A stretch of 64,000 nucleotides of DNA from Gemmatimonadetes bacterium bin94 (lineage in GTDB: Bacteria > Gemmatimonadota > Gemmatimonadetes > Longimicrobiales > Gaopeijiaceae), in contig MPNE01000003.1 of NCBI GenBank assembly GCA_002238865.1, positions 62,001-126,000 of the forward strand. The letters run 5' to 3'. This document shows, in pieces, positions 34,410 through 44,849 of this stretch (its first letter is position 1; each line of letters opens with the position of its first letter). A program made the translations under genes and the position numbers. The notes below the pieces were generated by a model. The model made no database searches. It was not told where the DNA came from and was given only the letters and a program-made list of their open reading frames with translations.

Positions 34410-36026
34410 TCAACTTCCGTCCAGCCCCGATGGCAGCACGAAGGGTCCCAGGTGAGGCCCGGGATTGGTGACGGCCGCGCGCAGGAGGAGTGTGAGCCAG
34501 TCGCGCAGCTCCTCGGGCAGCACCACCGCGTCCACGAACCCCCGGGCCGCCGCGTGGGTGGCGTCGAGCTGGCGGTCGTAGTCTGCGCGCACTTCGTCCA
34601 TCTGCCCGAGAAGCTCCGAATCCGGCGTCTTTCCTTCGGCCCTCAACCGCTCCAACCGGCTGCCGAAGAGGGCGACGACCGCGCTCTCGCCCTCCATGAC
34701 TCCCATGCGCCCGGTCGGCAGCGTAAGGATGAAGTCGGGATCGAAGCCCTGCCCCGCCATGGCATAGTACCCGGCGCCCGATGCGTGATTCAGCGTCAGG
34801 ACGATCTTCGGCACGACCGCGGTCGCCATCGCCTCGACGAAGCGGGCACCGGCGCGAATGATCCCGCCGTGCTCGGCCCGGGGACCCACCATGAACCCGG
34901 ACACGTCCTGAACGAACAGGATGGGGTGCCCCAGGCGGTTCATGGTATCGATGAAGTATGCGGCCTTTTCCGCCGATTCGGTGTACACGATCCCCCCGAA
35001 CCGCGCCGGTCCGTCCCGGTTGTCCCTGACCAGGCCGCGATGGTTCGCGATCACCCCGACGGTGATTCCGGAGATCGAGGCCGTGCCGCAAATCAGTTCG
35101 GAGGCATGCTCGGGCTGGAACTCGCTGAGACCCACACCGTCCAGAATCACGTCGAGCACCGCGCTCATGTCGTATGGCTGGCGATGATCGTCCGGCAGCA
35201 GATCGTAGAGATCGGCGGCGGCTCGCACGGGGGCCGAACCCTCGGTCTCCGCCGGTGTGCCATGCCGTCCCCGCGGCCCCCTTCCGGGCAGCTCCGCAAC
35301 GAGTTCCCTCAGCTTCGCGATGCACGCCTCGTCGTCCACGACCCGGTAGTGGGCGACCCCGCTGACTTCCGTATGAACCGCGGCGCCCCCCAGGGCCTCC
35401 CGTTCGACCGTCTGGCCTGTGGCGCCCTTGACCAGGTTGGGGCCACCCAGGCCCATGAAACTGGTTCCTTCCACCATGAGGATCACGTCCGAAAGGGCGG
35501 GCAGATACGCGCCCCCGGCAATACACGGCCCCATGACCGCCGCGAACTGCGGGATCTTCAGGTACCGGCGCATGATGGAGTTGTAGTAGAAGATCCGTGC
35601 TGCGCCGTACTGTCCGGGGAATACGCCATCCTGATACGGGAGATTCACCCCTGCCGAGTCCACCAGATAGATGATCGGGACTCGGCAGCGCATCGCGATT
35701 TCCTGAGCACGCAGCATCTTACTGATCGTCTCCGGCCACCAGGACCCGGCCTTCACCGTCGCGTCGTTGGCAACCACCACCACCTCCCGTCCCGCCACAA
35801 CGCCCACACCCGTGACCACACCGGCGCCCGGCGCCTTCCCCTCGTACCGATCATGGGCGACGAGAAGCCCCACCTCGACCCACGTCGTGTCGCGGTCCAA
35901 CAGGACGTGCAGGCGGTCGCGCGCCGTGAGTTTGCCCCGCTCCCGCTGCCGCCGGATCTTCTCGGTCCCGCCGCCCAACCTCAGCTGGCGGCGCAACTCC
36001 TGAAGCTCGTGGGCGAGCCGGCCCAT
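34410..36026 (-). CDS. acyl-CoA carboxylase carboxyltransferase (beta) subunit, MCC/GCC-like
   Basis: This 538-aa biotin-dependent carboxyltransferase transfers CO2 from biotin to an acyl-CoA. Both crotonase-like halves are present: N-terminal GGGTEKIRRQRERGKLTARDRL and SAGVNLPYQDGVFPGQYGAARIFYY; then GGPNLVKGATGQTVEREALGG; C-terminal ITVGVIANHRGLVR, FVQDVSGFMVG and HASGAGYYAMAGQGFDPDF. Size and motifs fit methylcrotonyl- or geranyl-CoA carboxylase beta subunits. No biotin carboxylase/alpha-subunit gene is in this window, so the partner must be encoded elsewhere. The operon order is B12-binding protein, this gene, AtuA. Confidence 0.95.
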   Translation of the reverse strand: MGRLAHELQELRRQLRLGGGTEKIRRQRERGKLTARDRLHVLLDRDTTWVEVGLLVAHDRYEGKAPGAGVVTGVGVVAGREVVVVANDATVKAGSWWPETISKMLRAQEIAMRCRVPIIYLVDSAGVNLPYQDGVFPGQYGAARIFYYNSIMRRYLKIPQFAAVMGPCIAGGAYLPALSDVILMVEGTSFMGLGGPNLVKGATGQTVEREALGGAAVHTEVSGVAHYRVVDDEACIAKLRELVAELPGRGPRGRHGTPAETEGSAPVRAAADLYDLLPDDHRQPYDMSAVLDVILDGVGLSEFQPEHASELICGTASISGITVGVIANHRGLVRDNRDGPARFGGIVYTESAEKAAYFIDTMNRLGHPILFVQDVSGFMVGPRAEHGGIIRAGARFVEAMATAVVPKIVLTLNHASGAGYYAMAGQGFDPDFILTLPTGRMGVMEGESAVVALFGSRLERLRAEGKTPDSELLGQMDEVRADYDRQLDATHAAARGFVDAVVLPEELRDWLTLLLRAAVTNPGPHLGPFVLPSGLDGS

Positions 36027-36039
36027 GCGTCGCGGGGTG

Positions 36040-36459
36040 CTAATACGGATCCTCCCGACGGGAGAACCAATCCCGTATGTATTCGATGGCGTCGGTGGTC
36101 GCCGTGCCCGGACCGAAGACCCGTCCCACACCAAGTGCGCCGAGGTCGGCCGCATCGTCTTTCGGGATGATGCCGCCACCGGTCAGCAGCACGTGGTCCA
36201 GACCGTCCTGGTCGAGAAGTTCCCGCACCCGGGGGAAAAGGGTCATATGGGCGCCCGAGAGAACCGACATCGCAACGACGTCGACATCTTCCTGGACCGC
36301 CGCCGCCACCACCATCTCGGGAGTCTGGTGCAGGCCCGTGTAGATGACCTCGAAGCCCGCGTCGCGAAACGATGCCGCGATCACCTTGGCCCCGCGGTCG
36401 TGCCCGTCAAGGCCGGGCTTCGCCACCAACACCCTGATCTTCCTGTCCGGAAACGACAT
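36040..36459 (-). CDS. cobalamin-binding (methylmalonyl-CoA mutase C-terminal-like) protein
   Basis: This 139-aa protein is a stand-alone B12-binding domain: [16 protein letters not shown] with the DxHxxG cobalamin-ligand motif, [20 protein letters not shown] and GGGIIPKDD. Proteins of this size are the small subunits of acyl-CoA mutases. A mutase large subunit is not visible here. It is first in the operon with the carboxyltransferase and AtuA, with AGGAGGC before the ATG, which ties it to branched-acyl-CoA metabolism. Confidence 0.95.
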   Translation of the reverse strand: MSFPDRKIRVLVAKPGLDGHDRGAKVIAASFRDAGFEVIYTGLHQTPEMVVAAAVQEDVDVVAMSVLSGAHMTLFPRVRELLDQDGLDHVLLTGGGIIPKDDAADLGALGVGRVFGPGTATTDAIEYIRDWFSRREDPY

Positions 36460-36576
36460 ACTGCCTCCTGGGGAACGGTCGGACAGCCACGCAGATAAGG
36501 TAAGCGCGCGACCAAGGCCGGTCAGGTCCCGGGATGCGGCGGCGGTCGAAAGCAGCGGGGGTTCGGCCGCGTGCCG

Positions 36577-37395
36577 CTACATCCCTCCGAATGCGAGAAA
36601 GCTCGAGACTTCCTCTCCGGTCACGAAGAAATCACCAAGGGCGGATCCCGATTCCGGGCCGTGCCAGTCCGATCCTCCGGTGACGACGAGGTCGTGGGCG
36701 CGCGCCGCGCTCTCCAGTCGACTCACCGGCACCGACCCGCGGGAGGCGCGGTAGACCTCCAGCCCTCCCAGTCCGGCTTCGACCAGGCGGGGCAACAGTT
36801 TCTGAAGGTAACGGGCGGGAGGATGAGCCCACACCGGGATCCCGCCGGCGTTCCGTACAGTCTCGGTCACTTCCTCGGGGGTTGCGACCTGCGTAAGGAC
36901 GTGGGCCGGGGAGTTGTTTCCAATCAGCCTCGCAAACGCGTCCGGAACCCCGCGCGCGTAGCCGGCTTTCACCAGGGCACGGGCCAGGTGGGGTCGCGAA
37001 AACGCCACTTCGGCCGAACCGCGCTGCTCGTCGAGCTGTTCGCGCGTAATGGTGATCCCCTGTCGGGCCAGCCGCTCGACCATCTCGCTCATGCGGGCGT
37101 CGCGCCGTTCCAGGTTGTGCCGCGTGTGCCAGTGGAACGCGGCCGACTCGATGTCCACGAAGTAGCCCAGTATGTGGATGTCCATGCCCTCGAAGGTGCT
37201 GCTCATCTCGATGGCCGGGATGATGTGCAACCGCCGTCCCCGGGCGTGTCGGATAGCCCGCCTGACGCCGGCGATCGTGTCATGGTCGGCGAGCGCGAGG
37301 ACATCGAGGCCACCGGCTATGGCCCGGTCAACGACCTCTTCCGGTGGCACGGTGCCGTCCGAAGCAGTCGAGTGAACGTGGAGGTCGAGCTTCAT
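36577..37395 (-). CDS. PHP domain phosphoesterase
   Basis: This 272-aa protein has the PHP metal-binding motifs: DLHVHSTASDG at the N-terminus, ALADHDTIAG, PAIEMSS, a histidine in RPHLA, WAHPP and GGSDWHGP near the C-terminus. It is related to YciV/RNase AM and nucleoside 3',5'-bisphosphatases, which act on RNA 5' ends or pAp. The specific substrate is uncertain. It lies just after atpC (26 nt before its stop on the same strand direction) but with its own frame and no overlap. Confidence 0.9.
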   Translation of the reverse strand: MKLDLHVHSTASDGTVPPEEVVDRAIAGGLDVLALADHDTIAGVRRAIRHARGRRLHIIPAIEMSSTFEGMDIHILGYFVDIESAAFHWHTRHNLERRDARMSEMVERLARQGITITREQLDEQRGSAEVAFSRPHLARALVKAGYARGVPDAFARLIGNNSPAHVLTQVATPEEVTETVRNAGGIPVWAHPPARYLQKLLPRLVEAGLGGLEVYRASRGSVPVSRLESAARAHDLVVTGGSDWHGPESGSALGDFFVTGEEVSSFLAFGGM

Positions 37396-37420
37396 GGCAC
37401 CGCGTGATCCCGGTCCGGCG

Positions 37421-37684
37421 CTAACCGGTGGCGACGTGGTCCGCCAGCACCGTCACAGTGTTGGACTCCACCTTCATGACGCCTCCGCCGATCTCGAAAC
37501 TCTGCCTGTCTCCGGACTCGGTCTCCACCGTCATCGGTCCTTCTCCCATGAGGGTCAGGAACGGGGCGTGGCCCGGCAGAACACCGACCCAGCCATCCCA
37601 CGCAGGTGCGACGAGCGATCGCGCCGTTCCCTCGAAGACGATCTGGGCGGGCGTGACCACCCGCAGTTGCATCGGGGCGGCCAC
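37421..37684 (-). CDS. atpC: ATP synthase F1 epsilon subunit, short form
   Basis: This 87-aa protein contains only the N-terminal beta-sandwich of epsilon (MQLRVVTPAQIVFEG, GWVGVLPGHAPFLTLMGEGPM, FEIGGGVMKVESNTVTVLAD). The C-terminal two-helix domain that inhibits ATP hydrolysis in most bacteria (total about 135 aa) is absent and the stop is clean. GTG at 37684 has GGAGG 7 nt upstream and lies 2 nt after the atpD stop. It links F1 to the c-ring. Confidence 0.96.
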   Translation of the reverse strand: MAAPMQLRVVTPAQIVFEGTARSLVAPAWDGWVGVLPGHAPFLTLMGEGPMTVETESGDRQSFEIGGGVMKVESNTVTVLADHVATG

Positions 37685-37686
37685 CT

Positions 37687-39174
<1,488 letters not shown>

Positions 39175-40035
39175 TCATTCCAGCGCCGCGGCCCCGCCCA
39201 CGATCTCGGCGATCTCCTGGGTGATCTGGGCCTGGCGTGCTCGGTTGTAACTGCGGGTGAGGTTCTCGAGGATGTCCCCGGCATTGTCGGTCGCGCTCTT
39301 CATCGCGGCCCGGCGGGCGCCCTGCTCGCCGGCCGCGTTCTCGACGAGGCCACGGTATACCGCGTTGCGCAGGTAGCGGGGCAGTATCCGGCCAACGAGC
39401 TCCGGCGGCGGCGGCGACACGATGAACGCGTCCACCGAACGGGCGCCCGGAGACGGTTCCACGGGAAGGATCCGGGTGGTCACGGCCGGTGTGGACATGG
39501 CCGACCGGAACTCGGAGCTCACCAGGTAGACAGCGTCAAGGTCACCCGCTTCGAAGCCCGCCCTGAGGGGATCGACCAGTCCATCGGCGTCCGCCGGAGT
39601 GGGGTTGTCGCCGATCCCGGTCGTTGACGAGGCCACCGGCGTACCCCTGAATCGGAAGAAGCCAAGCCCCTTCTTGCCCGAGATGTGAAGCTCCGTCTCG
39701 ACCCCCGCCGCCTCCAGTTCCTCGAGCCGCAGGCGCGCCTCCTTGATGAGGTTGGCGTTGAAGGCGCCACAGAATCCCCGATTCGCCGTCAAGAGCAGCA
39801 CCGCAGCCCGCTTCGTCTCTGCCGGACGGCGGAGGAGGGGGTGGTCCCGGGCCAGGCCGGGAGCGTGCAGACCCCTCAGCAACTCGTTCAGCGCGTCGCT
39901 ATACGGGCGCGCCGCCAGCATCCGGTCCATGGCACGCTTGAGCTTGGAGGTGGCCACAAGCTCCATTGTACGCGTGATCTTGCGCGTGTTCCGGACGGAC
40001 TTGATCCGCCGTTTGACCTCGCTGGCTCCGGCCAC
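39175..40035 (-). CDS. atpG: ATP synthase F1 gamma subunit
   Basis: This 286-aa central stalk subunit has the N-terminal helix EVKRRIKSVRNTRKITRTMELVATSKLKRA and C-terminal helix ARRAAMKSATDNAGDILENLTRSYNRARQAQITQEIAEIVGGA, the rotating coiled coil, flanking the Rossmann-like TANRGFCGAFN region. The GTG start is 1 nt from the atpA stop. Confidence 0.98.
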   Translation of the reverse strand: MAGASEVKRRIKSVRNTRKITRTMELVATSKLKRAMDRMLAARPYSDALNELLRGLHAPGLARDHPLLRRPAETKRAAVLLLTANRGFCGAFNANLIKEARLRLEELEAAGVETELHISGKKGLGFFRFRGTPVASSTTGIGDNPTPADADGLVDPLRAGFEAGDLDAVYLVSSEFRSAMSTPAVTTRILPVEPSPGARSVDAFIVSPPPPELVGRILPRYLRNAVYRGLVENAAGEQGARRAAMKSATDNAGDILENLTRSYNRARQAQITQEIAEIVGGAAALE

Positions 40036-40036
40036 C

Positions 40037-41599
40037 CTACGCCGCCCCCGCCCTCGCCCGGCCCGCCTCGGCCTCGAAGACCTCGTTGTACTCCTCGACG
40101 CAGTGGCGCAGGCGGCCCTCGATGTCTTCGGTCAGCTTCCCCTCCTGGCGGAGACCGATCAGGATATCGTCGAAGCGGCTCTCGACAAAGCTCACGAAGC
40201 CCCGCTCCCAACTCTTGACCTCCGCGATGTCGAGATCGTCGAGGTAGCCGTTGGTGACCGCATAGATCGAAATGATCTGCCGCTCCACCGGCACCGGCTG
40301 GTACTGCGGCTGCTTGAGGATCTCGACCGTTCGCTGCCCCCGGGCCAGCTGCTGCTGGGTTGCGGCGTCCAGATCGGACGCGAACTGGGCGAAGGTCTCC
40401 ATGGCCCGGTATTGGGCCAGGTCGAGACGCAGGCGCCCGGCCACCGACTTCATCGCCTTGACCTGGGCCGAGCCCCCGACGCGGGACACCGAGATGCCCA
40501 CGTTCACGGCCGGCCGCACGCCGGAGTTGAAGAGATCGGGCTCCAGGTAGATCTGTCCGTCGGTGATGGAGATGACGTTCGTCGGAATGTAGGCCGACAC
40601 GTCCCCCGCCTGGGTCTCGATGATCGGGAGCGCCGTGAGTGAACCGCCTCCCAATTCGTCGGACAGCTTGGCCGCCCGCTCCAGCAGCCTGGAGTGCAGG
40701 TAGAAGACATCGCCGGGGTACGCCTCGCGGCCCGGCGGGCGCCGGAGCACCAGAGACAGCTGCCGGTACGCCTGGGCCTGCTTGGACAGGTCGTCGTAGA
40801 TGACGAGGGTGTGTTTGCCCTGCCACATGAAGTGCTCGGCCAGGGCGGTCGCCGAATACGGAGCGATGTACTGCATGGGCGCCGGGTCCGAGGCGTTGGC
40901 CGCGACCACGATGCTGTACTCCATGGCGCCGTGATGTCTGAGCGTCTCGACCACCGCGGCGACCTTGCCCGCGCGCTGGCCGATCGCACAGTAGATGCAG
41001 ATGACGTCGGTGTCCTTCTGGTTGAGGATCGCGTCGACTGCGATGGCGGTCTTGCCGGTCTGCCTGTCGCCGATGATCAGCTCGCGCTGCCCCCGGCCGA
41101 TGGGAATCATCGCGTCGATGGCCTTGATGCCCGTCTGCAGGGGCTCCCTCACCGGCTGGCGCTTCACGATCCCGGGCGCGACGACGTCGATCTGCCGCCT
41201 TTGGGCAGTCTCGATCGCGGGGCCCCCGTCCACGGGCTCACCCAGCGGGTCGACGACGCGGCCCAGGTAGGCATCGCCCACGGGCACGTCCAGAACGCGG
41301 CCGGTGCGACGCACTTCGTCCCCCTGGTGAAGCCCCGCCCATTCGCCCATGATGACCGCGCCGATGTTGTCCTCTTCCAGGTTGAGCGCCAGGGCGGTCA
41401 CCGTCTCGCCGCCGTCGCCGGCGGTCACCTCCAGCATCTCGCTGGCCATGGCATTGGTGAGGCCGTAGATGCGCGCCACCCCGTCCTTCACTTCGAGCAC
41501 TTCGCCGACGTCTTCCGCGTGGAGCGACTCTTCGAAGCTCTCGATCTCGGCCAGGAGGACGCTCTTGATCTCGCCCGCCCGGAGATGGGATTCCGACAT
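40037..41599 (-). CDS. atpA: ATP synthase F1 alpha subunit
   Basis: This 520-aa regulatory nucleotide-binding subunit has Walker [46 protein letters not shown] and the signature [22 protein letters not shown]. The arginine finger region [15 protein letters not shown] is intact. It is 6 nt from the atpH stop. Confidence 0.99.
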   Translation of the reverse strand: MSESHLRAGEIKSVLLAEIESFEESLHAEDVGEVLEVKDGVARIYGLTNAMASEMLEVTAGDGGETVTALALNLEEDNIGAVIMGEWAGLHQGDEVRRTGRVLDVPVGDAYLGRVVDPLGEPVDGGPAIETAQRRQIDVVAPGIVKRQPVREPLQTGIKAIDAMIPIGRGQRELIIGDRQTGKTAIAVDAILNQKDTDVICIYCAIGQRAGKVAAVVETLRHHGAMEYSIVVAANASDPAPMQYIAPYSATALAEHFMWQGKHTLVIYDDLSKQAQAYRQLSLVLRRPPGREAYPGDVFYLHSRLLERAAKLSDELGGGSLTALPIIETQAGDVSAYIPTNVISITDGQIYLEPDLFNSGVRPAVNVGISVSRVGGSAQVKAMKSVAGRLRLDLAQYRAMETFAQFASDLDAATQQQLARGQRTVEILKQPQYQPVPVERQIISIYAVTNGYLDDLDIAEVKSWERGFVSFVESRFDDILIGLRQEGKLTEDIEGRLRHCVEEYNEVFEAEAGRARAGAA

Positions 41600-41605
41600 A
41601 TCTCT

Positions 41606-42163
41606 CTATCTTTCCTGTCGTTGAAGCTCAACGCTCATGAGCCTGCGCCGCAGGGCGTCAAGCTGCCGTTTCAGGGATCCGTCGTAGACCGTGTCGCCTT
41701 CGCGGATCACGATGCCGCCTATGATGTCCGGTCTGACCCTCAGGTGCGGGATCACCGTCGCACCGGTCGCCGAGGACAGCTGGGCCCCCAGATTCTCCAG
41801 CTGAACCGCATCGAGGGGCCTGGCCACCGTGACCTCCATGTGGCGAAGCCCCAGGTGCCGCTCGAGGAGCGCCCGGTACTGGCGAGCGCATTCGGGAATC
41901 AGTCGTTGGCGACCCCTGTCGATGACGACCTTCAGGAAGCGGAGAAGCATGGTCGGGACAGAACCGCCAAGCGCCCGCTCCAGCGCGGATTTCTTCCGGG
42001 CCGCCGAGACCCGCGGCGTTCCGAAGAACTCGCGCACCGTGGGGTCCTCCATGAGATCCCCCACCATCTCGATCCCGCTTCCGAAGCTCTCGGCGCCCTC
42101 GTGCCGCTCCGCGAGCTCGAAAAGAGTCTCGGCATAGTTCCGCGCGATGGAGTCTTCCCTCAC
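41606..42163 (-). CDS. atpH: ATP synthase F1 delta subunit
   Basis: This 185-aa peripheral-stalk subunit (OSCP) has an N-terminal helical bundle (RNYAETLFELAERHE) and C-terminal DIIGGIVIREGDTVYDGSLKRQLDALRRRL. The GTG overlaps the atpF stop by 4 nt. Confidence 0.97.
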   Translation of the reverse strand: MREDSIARNYAETLFELAERHEGAESFGSGIEMVGDLMEDPTVREFFGTPRVSAARKKSALERALGGSVPTMLLRFLKVVIDRGRQRLIPECARQYRALLERHLGLRHMEVTVARPLDAVQLENLGAQLSSATGATVIPHLRVRPDIIGGIVIREGDTVYDGSLKRQLDALRRRLMSVELQRQER

Positions 42164-42719
42164 GCCCGGATTCCTCCGGATTCGGACAATTCGTCGATGT
42201 AGTCCGTTACCCGCTGCCGGTCGCGCTCCTCGTCCATGCGCTCCGACAGCAACCTGGAGGCCGCCGCCATGGCCACCTCCACCGAGGCCCGCCGCACGGC
42301 TTCGACCGCCGCGTTCCGTTCGCGCTCGATTTCGCGGCGCGCGTTGGCGAGGATCACCTGGCTCTCGTCCCGCGCCTTCTCCTCCAGTTCCCTGCGGAGC
42401 TGATCGGCCGCCGCGCGGCTCTCGGCGAGCATTGCCTGAGCCTGGCGACGGCCCTCCGCCAACTGCTCACGGTGCCGGGCCAGGAGCTTTTCGGCTTCTT
42501 CGCGCTGTCCCCTGGCCTCGTCAATGGCGTCCTGGATACCCGTCTCGCGGGCGTCCAGCGCCGCCATCAACGGCTTCCATGCGTACCGGGCCAGAACGGC
42601 CAGCAACGTCAGGAACGTCAGGACGGTCCATACGGCCAGCCCCGAGTCGACCGCGAAGAGGGTGTTCCAGAGAGGACCCTCCTCCTGCAGCATCAAGGGG
42701 TGAAGCCCCGCGGACATCA

Positions 42720-42720
<1 letters not shown>
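42160..42720 (-). CDS. atpF: ATP synthase F0 b subunit
   Basis: This 186-aa peripheral-stalk subunit has one N-terminal transmembrane helix (about residues 28-45, VWTVLTFLTLLAVLARYAW) and a long charged Ala/Glu/Arg coiled coil. Its start overlaps the atpE stop (ATGATGA). Confidence 0.97.
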
Positions 42721-43031
<311 letters not shown>

Positions 43032-43037
43032 TCAGGG

Positions 43038-43952
43038 TCAGTGTTCATGCCGCATGAGGCCGATGAAGACGGCCGACAGCATGGCGAAGATGTAGGCCTG
43101 GATGAAGGCGATCAGCAGTTCCAGAAGCAAGATCGCCGACACGAAGGCATAGGATCCGGCGGCGACGACCCACCGGCCGAAGGCGATGTGGCCGAAGATG
43201 AAGATGAAGCCGACCAACGTGAAGATCATCATGTGACCCGCCGTCATGTTGGCGAAGAGCCGGATCGCGAGCGCGAACGGCTTGGTGAGCTTCCCCAACA
43301 GCTCGACCGGGGTCATGATGGCCAGCATGAGGTACTTCACGGCGCCGGTGGTGCCCGGCGGAGAGAAGAAGATCGTCCTCATGTAGCCGGCCGGACCGAG
43401 CGTGCGAAAGCCCGAGACCTCGACCACCACGAAGGTGATCAGGGCCAGCATCGCCGTGACCGCCAGATTGCCGCTGGCGGCGCCGCCCCACGGAACCAGA
43501 CCCAGCAGGTTCATCGTGAGGATGAAGAAGAACTGCGTGAGAATGAGGGGGACGAAGCGCTCGTAGCCCTTGCCGATGAATTCCTTGCAGAGGTCGTCCC
43601 GGAGGAAGACCACGACGGCCTCGACCGCGTTGGCCAGCCCCCTCGGCGCCCGGCGTGTTCCCTGGCGCGCCACCGTCCGGGCGGCGAACAGCGTCATGGC
43701 CGCCGTAATCACCGCGGCGAGCAACAGCAGGACCACGTGCTTGGAGGGGGACATGTCGACCGCCAGTCCCCCGATCCGGACCGGATCCCAATGCGGGAGG
43801 TGGACCTCTCCGATGAACGGCAGCTCGTACTCGGATGAGTTGAGGATGTGGTGGGCCAGCATCTCACCCAGGTCGAAGGGGCCGGAGTGACCGTCCGCGG
43901 CCGGCGCCTGGGGTGCGCCGTGCTCCTGAAGCATCGCCGGGGATGCGCTCAT
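43038..43952 (-). CDS. atpB: ATP synthase F0 a subunit
   Basis: This 304-aa membrane subunit forms the proton half-channels. The essential Arg is in PFALAIRLFANMTAGH, and the C-terminal helix is LLELLIAFIQAYIFAMLSAVFIG. About six transmembrane helices are predicted, preceded by a long periplasmic N-terminus (MSASPAMLQEHGAPQ...). It overlaps the atpI-like gene by 4 nt. Confidence 0.97.
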   Translation of the reverse strand: MSASPAMLQEHGAPQAPAADGHSGPFDLGEMLAHHILNSSEYELPFIGEVHLPHWDPVRIGGLAVDMSPSKHVVLLLLAAVITAAMTLFAARTVARQGTRRAPRGLANAVEAVVVFLRDDLCKEFIGKGYERFVPLILTQFFFILTMNLLGLVPWGGAASGNLAVTAMLALITFVVVEVSGFRTLGPAGYMRTIFFSPPGTTGAVKYLMLAIMTPVELLGKLTKPFALAIRLFANMTAGHMMIFTLVGFIFIFGHIAFGRWVVAAGSYAFVSAILLLELLIAFIQAYIFAMLSAVFIGLMRHEH

Positions 43953-44332
43953 GGCCGGACCACGGCGACGCCACTTCGGATGCGGCGGCTCTCCAGGATG
44001 GACTCGGCGAAGAGGATCGCGACCAGGAATCCTCCCAGGGCCAACAGGAAGGGCGCTGCGGGAACACGGCCCGGCACGACGAAAATGAAGATCGCGGCGG
44101 CCAGCACCGCGACCCGACCCGCGAAGGCCAGACCGATCGCCGCGAGGAATCTGTCGTTCCGGCTCCGCCAGCCCTTCAGGAGAAAGTACATGGGTATCTG
44201 CGTGCCAAGCGCCAGCAGGGCCGACGCCAGGACAGCCCCGCGGGCGTCACCGGCGAGGAAAGGCCAGGACACGGTCGATCCGGCAAACACGACGCCGGTG
44301 GTAGTGGTGACGAACCTCGTCGACGGTTTCAC
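43949..44332 (-). CDS. AtpI-like ATP synthase assembly protein
   Basis: This 127-aa protein has four predicted transmembrane helices (TTTTGVVFAGSTV, LASALLALGTQIPMYFLL, AIGLAFAGRVAVLAAAIFIFVV, FLLALGGFLVAILF). By position between the AtpZ-like gene and atpB it corresponds to AtpI/Atp synthase I, thought to help c-ring assembly. Sequence similarity to AtpI is weak. Its GTG start overlaps the previous stop (GTGA) and its own stop overlaps the atpB start. Confidence 0.75.
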   Translation of the reverse strand: MKPSTRFVTTTTGVVFAGSTVSWPFLAGDARGAVLASALLALGTQIPMYFLLKGWRSRNDRFLAAIGLAFAGRVAVLAAAIFIFVVPGRVPAAPFLLALGGFLVAILFAESILESRRIRSGVAVVRP

Positions 44333-44601
44333 TGATGCCCTCCCCCTTTGCGGGGTTCCATCCTTTCCCTGTCGGCCGGTTGCACGACCGTTCTGGTGTA
44401 AAGCGATACGAAGCCACCCACCAGCCCCAGTACGCCTCCCGAGATTACCAGCAGGGGGCTCGTGCCGAACCGTTCGTCCAGCATCAGCCCGCCCCATCCC
44501 AGCAGCAGCGTAGTCAGCACCCAGGAAATCCCGTATCCGGAGTAGCGAGCCAGGTCGCCGGAGCCCGAGGAACGTCGCGGCGATTCACGGCGGTCCTTCA
44601 C
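44329..44601 (-). CDS. atpZ: AtpZ/AtpI-type small membrane protein
   Basis: This 90-aa protein has a charged N-terminus then two transmembrane helices with the family pattern LARYSGYGISWVLTTLLLGWGGLMLDERFGTSPLL and GGVLGLVGGFVSLYTRTV. AtpZ/AtpI proteins are encoded at the head of atp operons and may handle Mg2+/Ca2+ or c-ring assembly. The GTG at 44601 has GGGAG 8 nt upstream. It is the first gene of the operon. Confidence 0.88.
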   Translation of the reverse strand: MKDRRESPRRSSGSGDLARYSGYGISWVLTTLLLGWGGLMLDERFGTSPLLVISGGVLGLVGGFVSLYTRTVVQPADRERMEPRKGGGHQ

Positions 44602-44685
44602 GAAACATTCTCCCTGCTGGCCACTGGCAAGAACTCTGGATCGACCTCCTCGAGCACCGTAGGCCCCGCAGGTGCGGCGCCCGGC

Positions 44686-44715
44686 GAAACGTAACGCTTG
44701 TGAAAATTTTCGCAA
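44686..44715 (-). promoter_or_regulatory. candidate promoter of the atp operon
   Basis: On the minus strand TTG (44715-44713) and TACGTTTC (44693-44686) are separated by 19 nt, about 85 nt before the atpZ GTG. The spacer lies inside a 24-bp palindrome. Confidence 0.45.
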
Positions 44716-44718
44716 GCG
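44695..44718. promoter_or_regulatory. 24-bp palindrome, candidate operator between atp operon and peroxiredoxin
   Basis: Half-sites CGCTTGTGAAAA and TTTTCGCAAGCG form an inverted repeat with one mismatched pair, with an AT-rich centre in GC-rich DNA. It overlaps the candidate atp promoter and lies 55 nt upstream of the candidate peroxiredoxin -35 box. Confidence 0.65.
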
Positions 44719-44772
44719 CTCCGGAAGCCGTGTCCGACGGGTCCGCGCAACCGTCCCGACACGCTGCGGCGA

Positions 44773-44801
44773 TTGAAGTCGGTGGCCAATTCGACCATTA
44801 T
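44773..44801 (+). promoter_or_regulatory. promoter of the peroxiredoxin gene
   Basis: TTGAAG (44773-44778) and CATTAT (44796-44801) are 17 nt apart, close to sigma-70 consensus, 49 nt before the ATG at 44850. Confidence 0.6.
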
Positions 44802-44849
44802 CGAAAGCAGGAGGTTGCGAGTGCATCAGAATCCATGGAGGAGGACCCC

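Noticed and set aside
44700-44849. Longer N-terminus for the peroxiredoxin starting at 44700
   Set aside because: It would translate through the palindrome and promoter; AGGAGG before 44850 and the Prx N-terminus MSLTVGDAAPDF fix the start.
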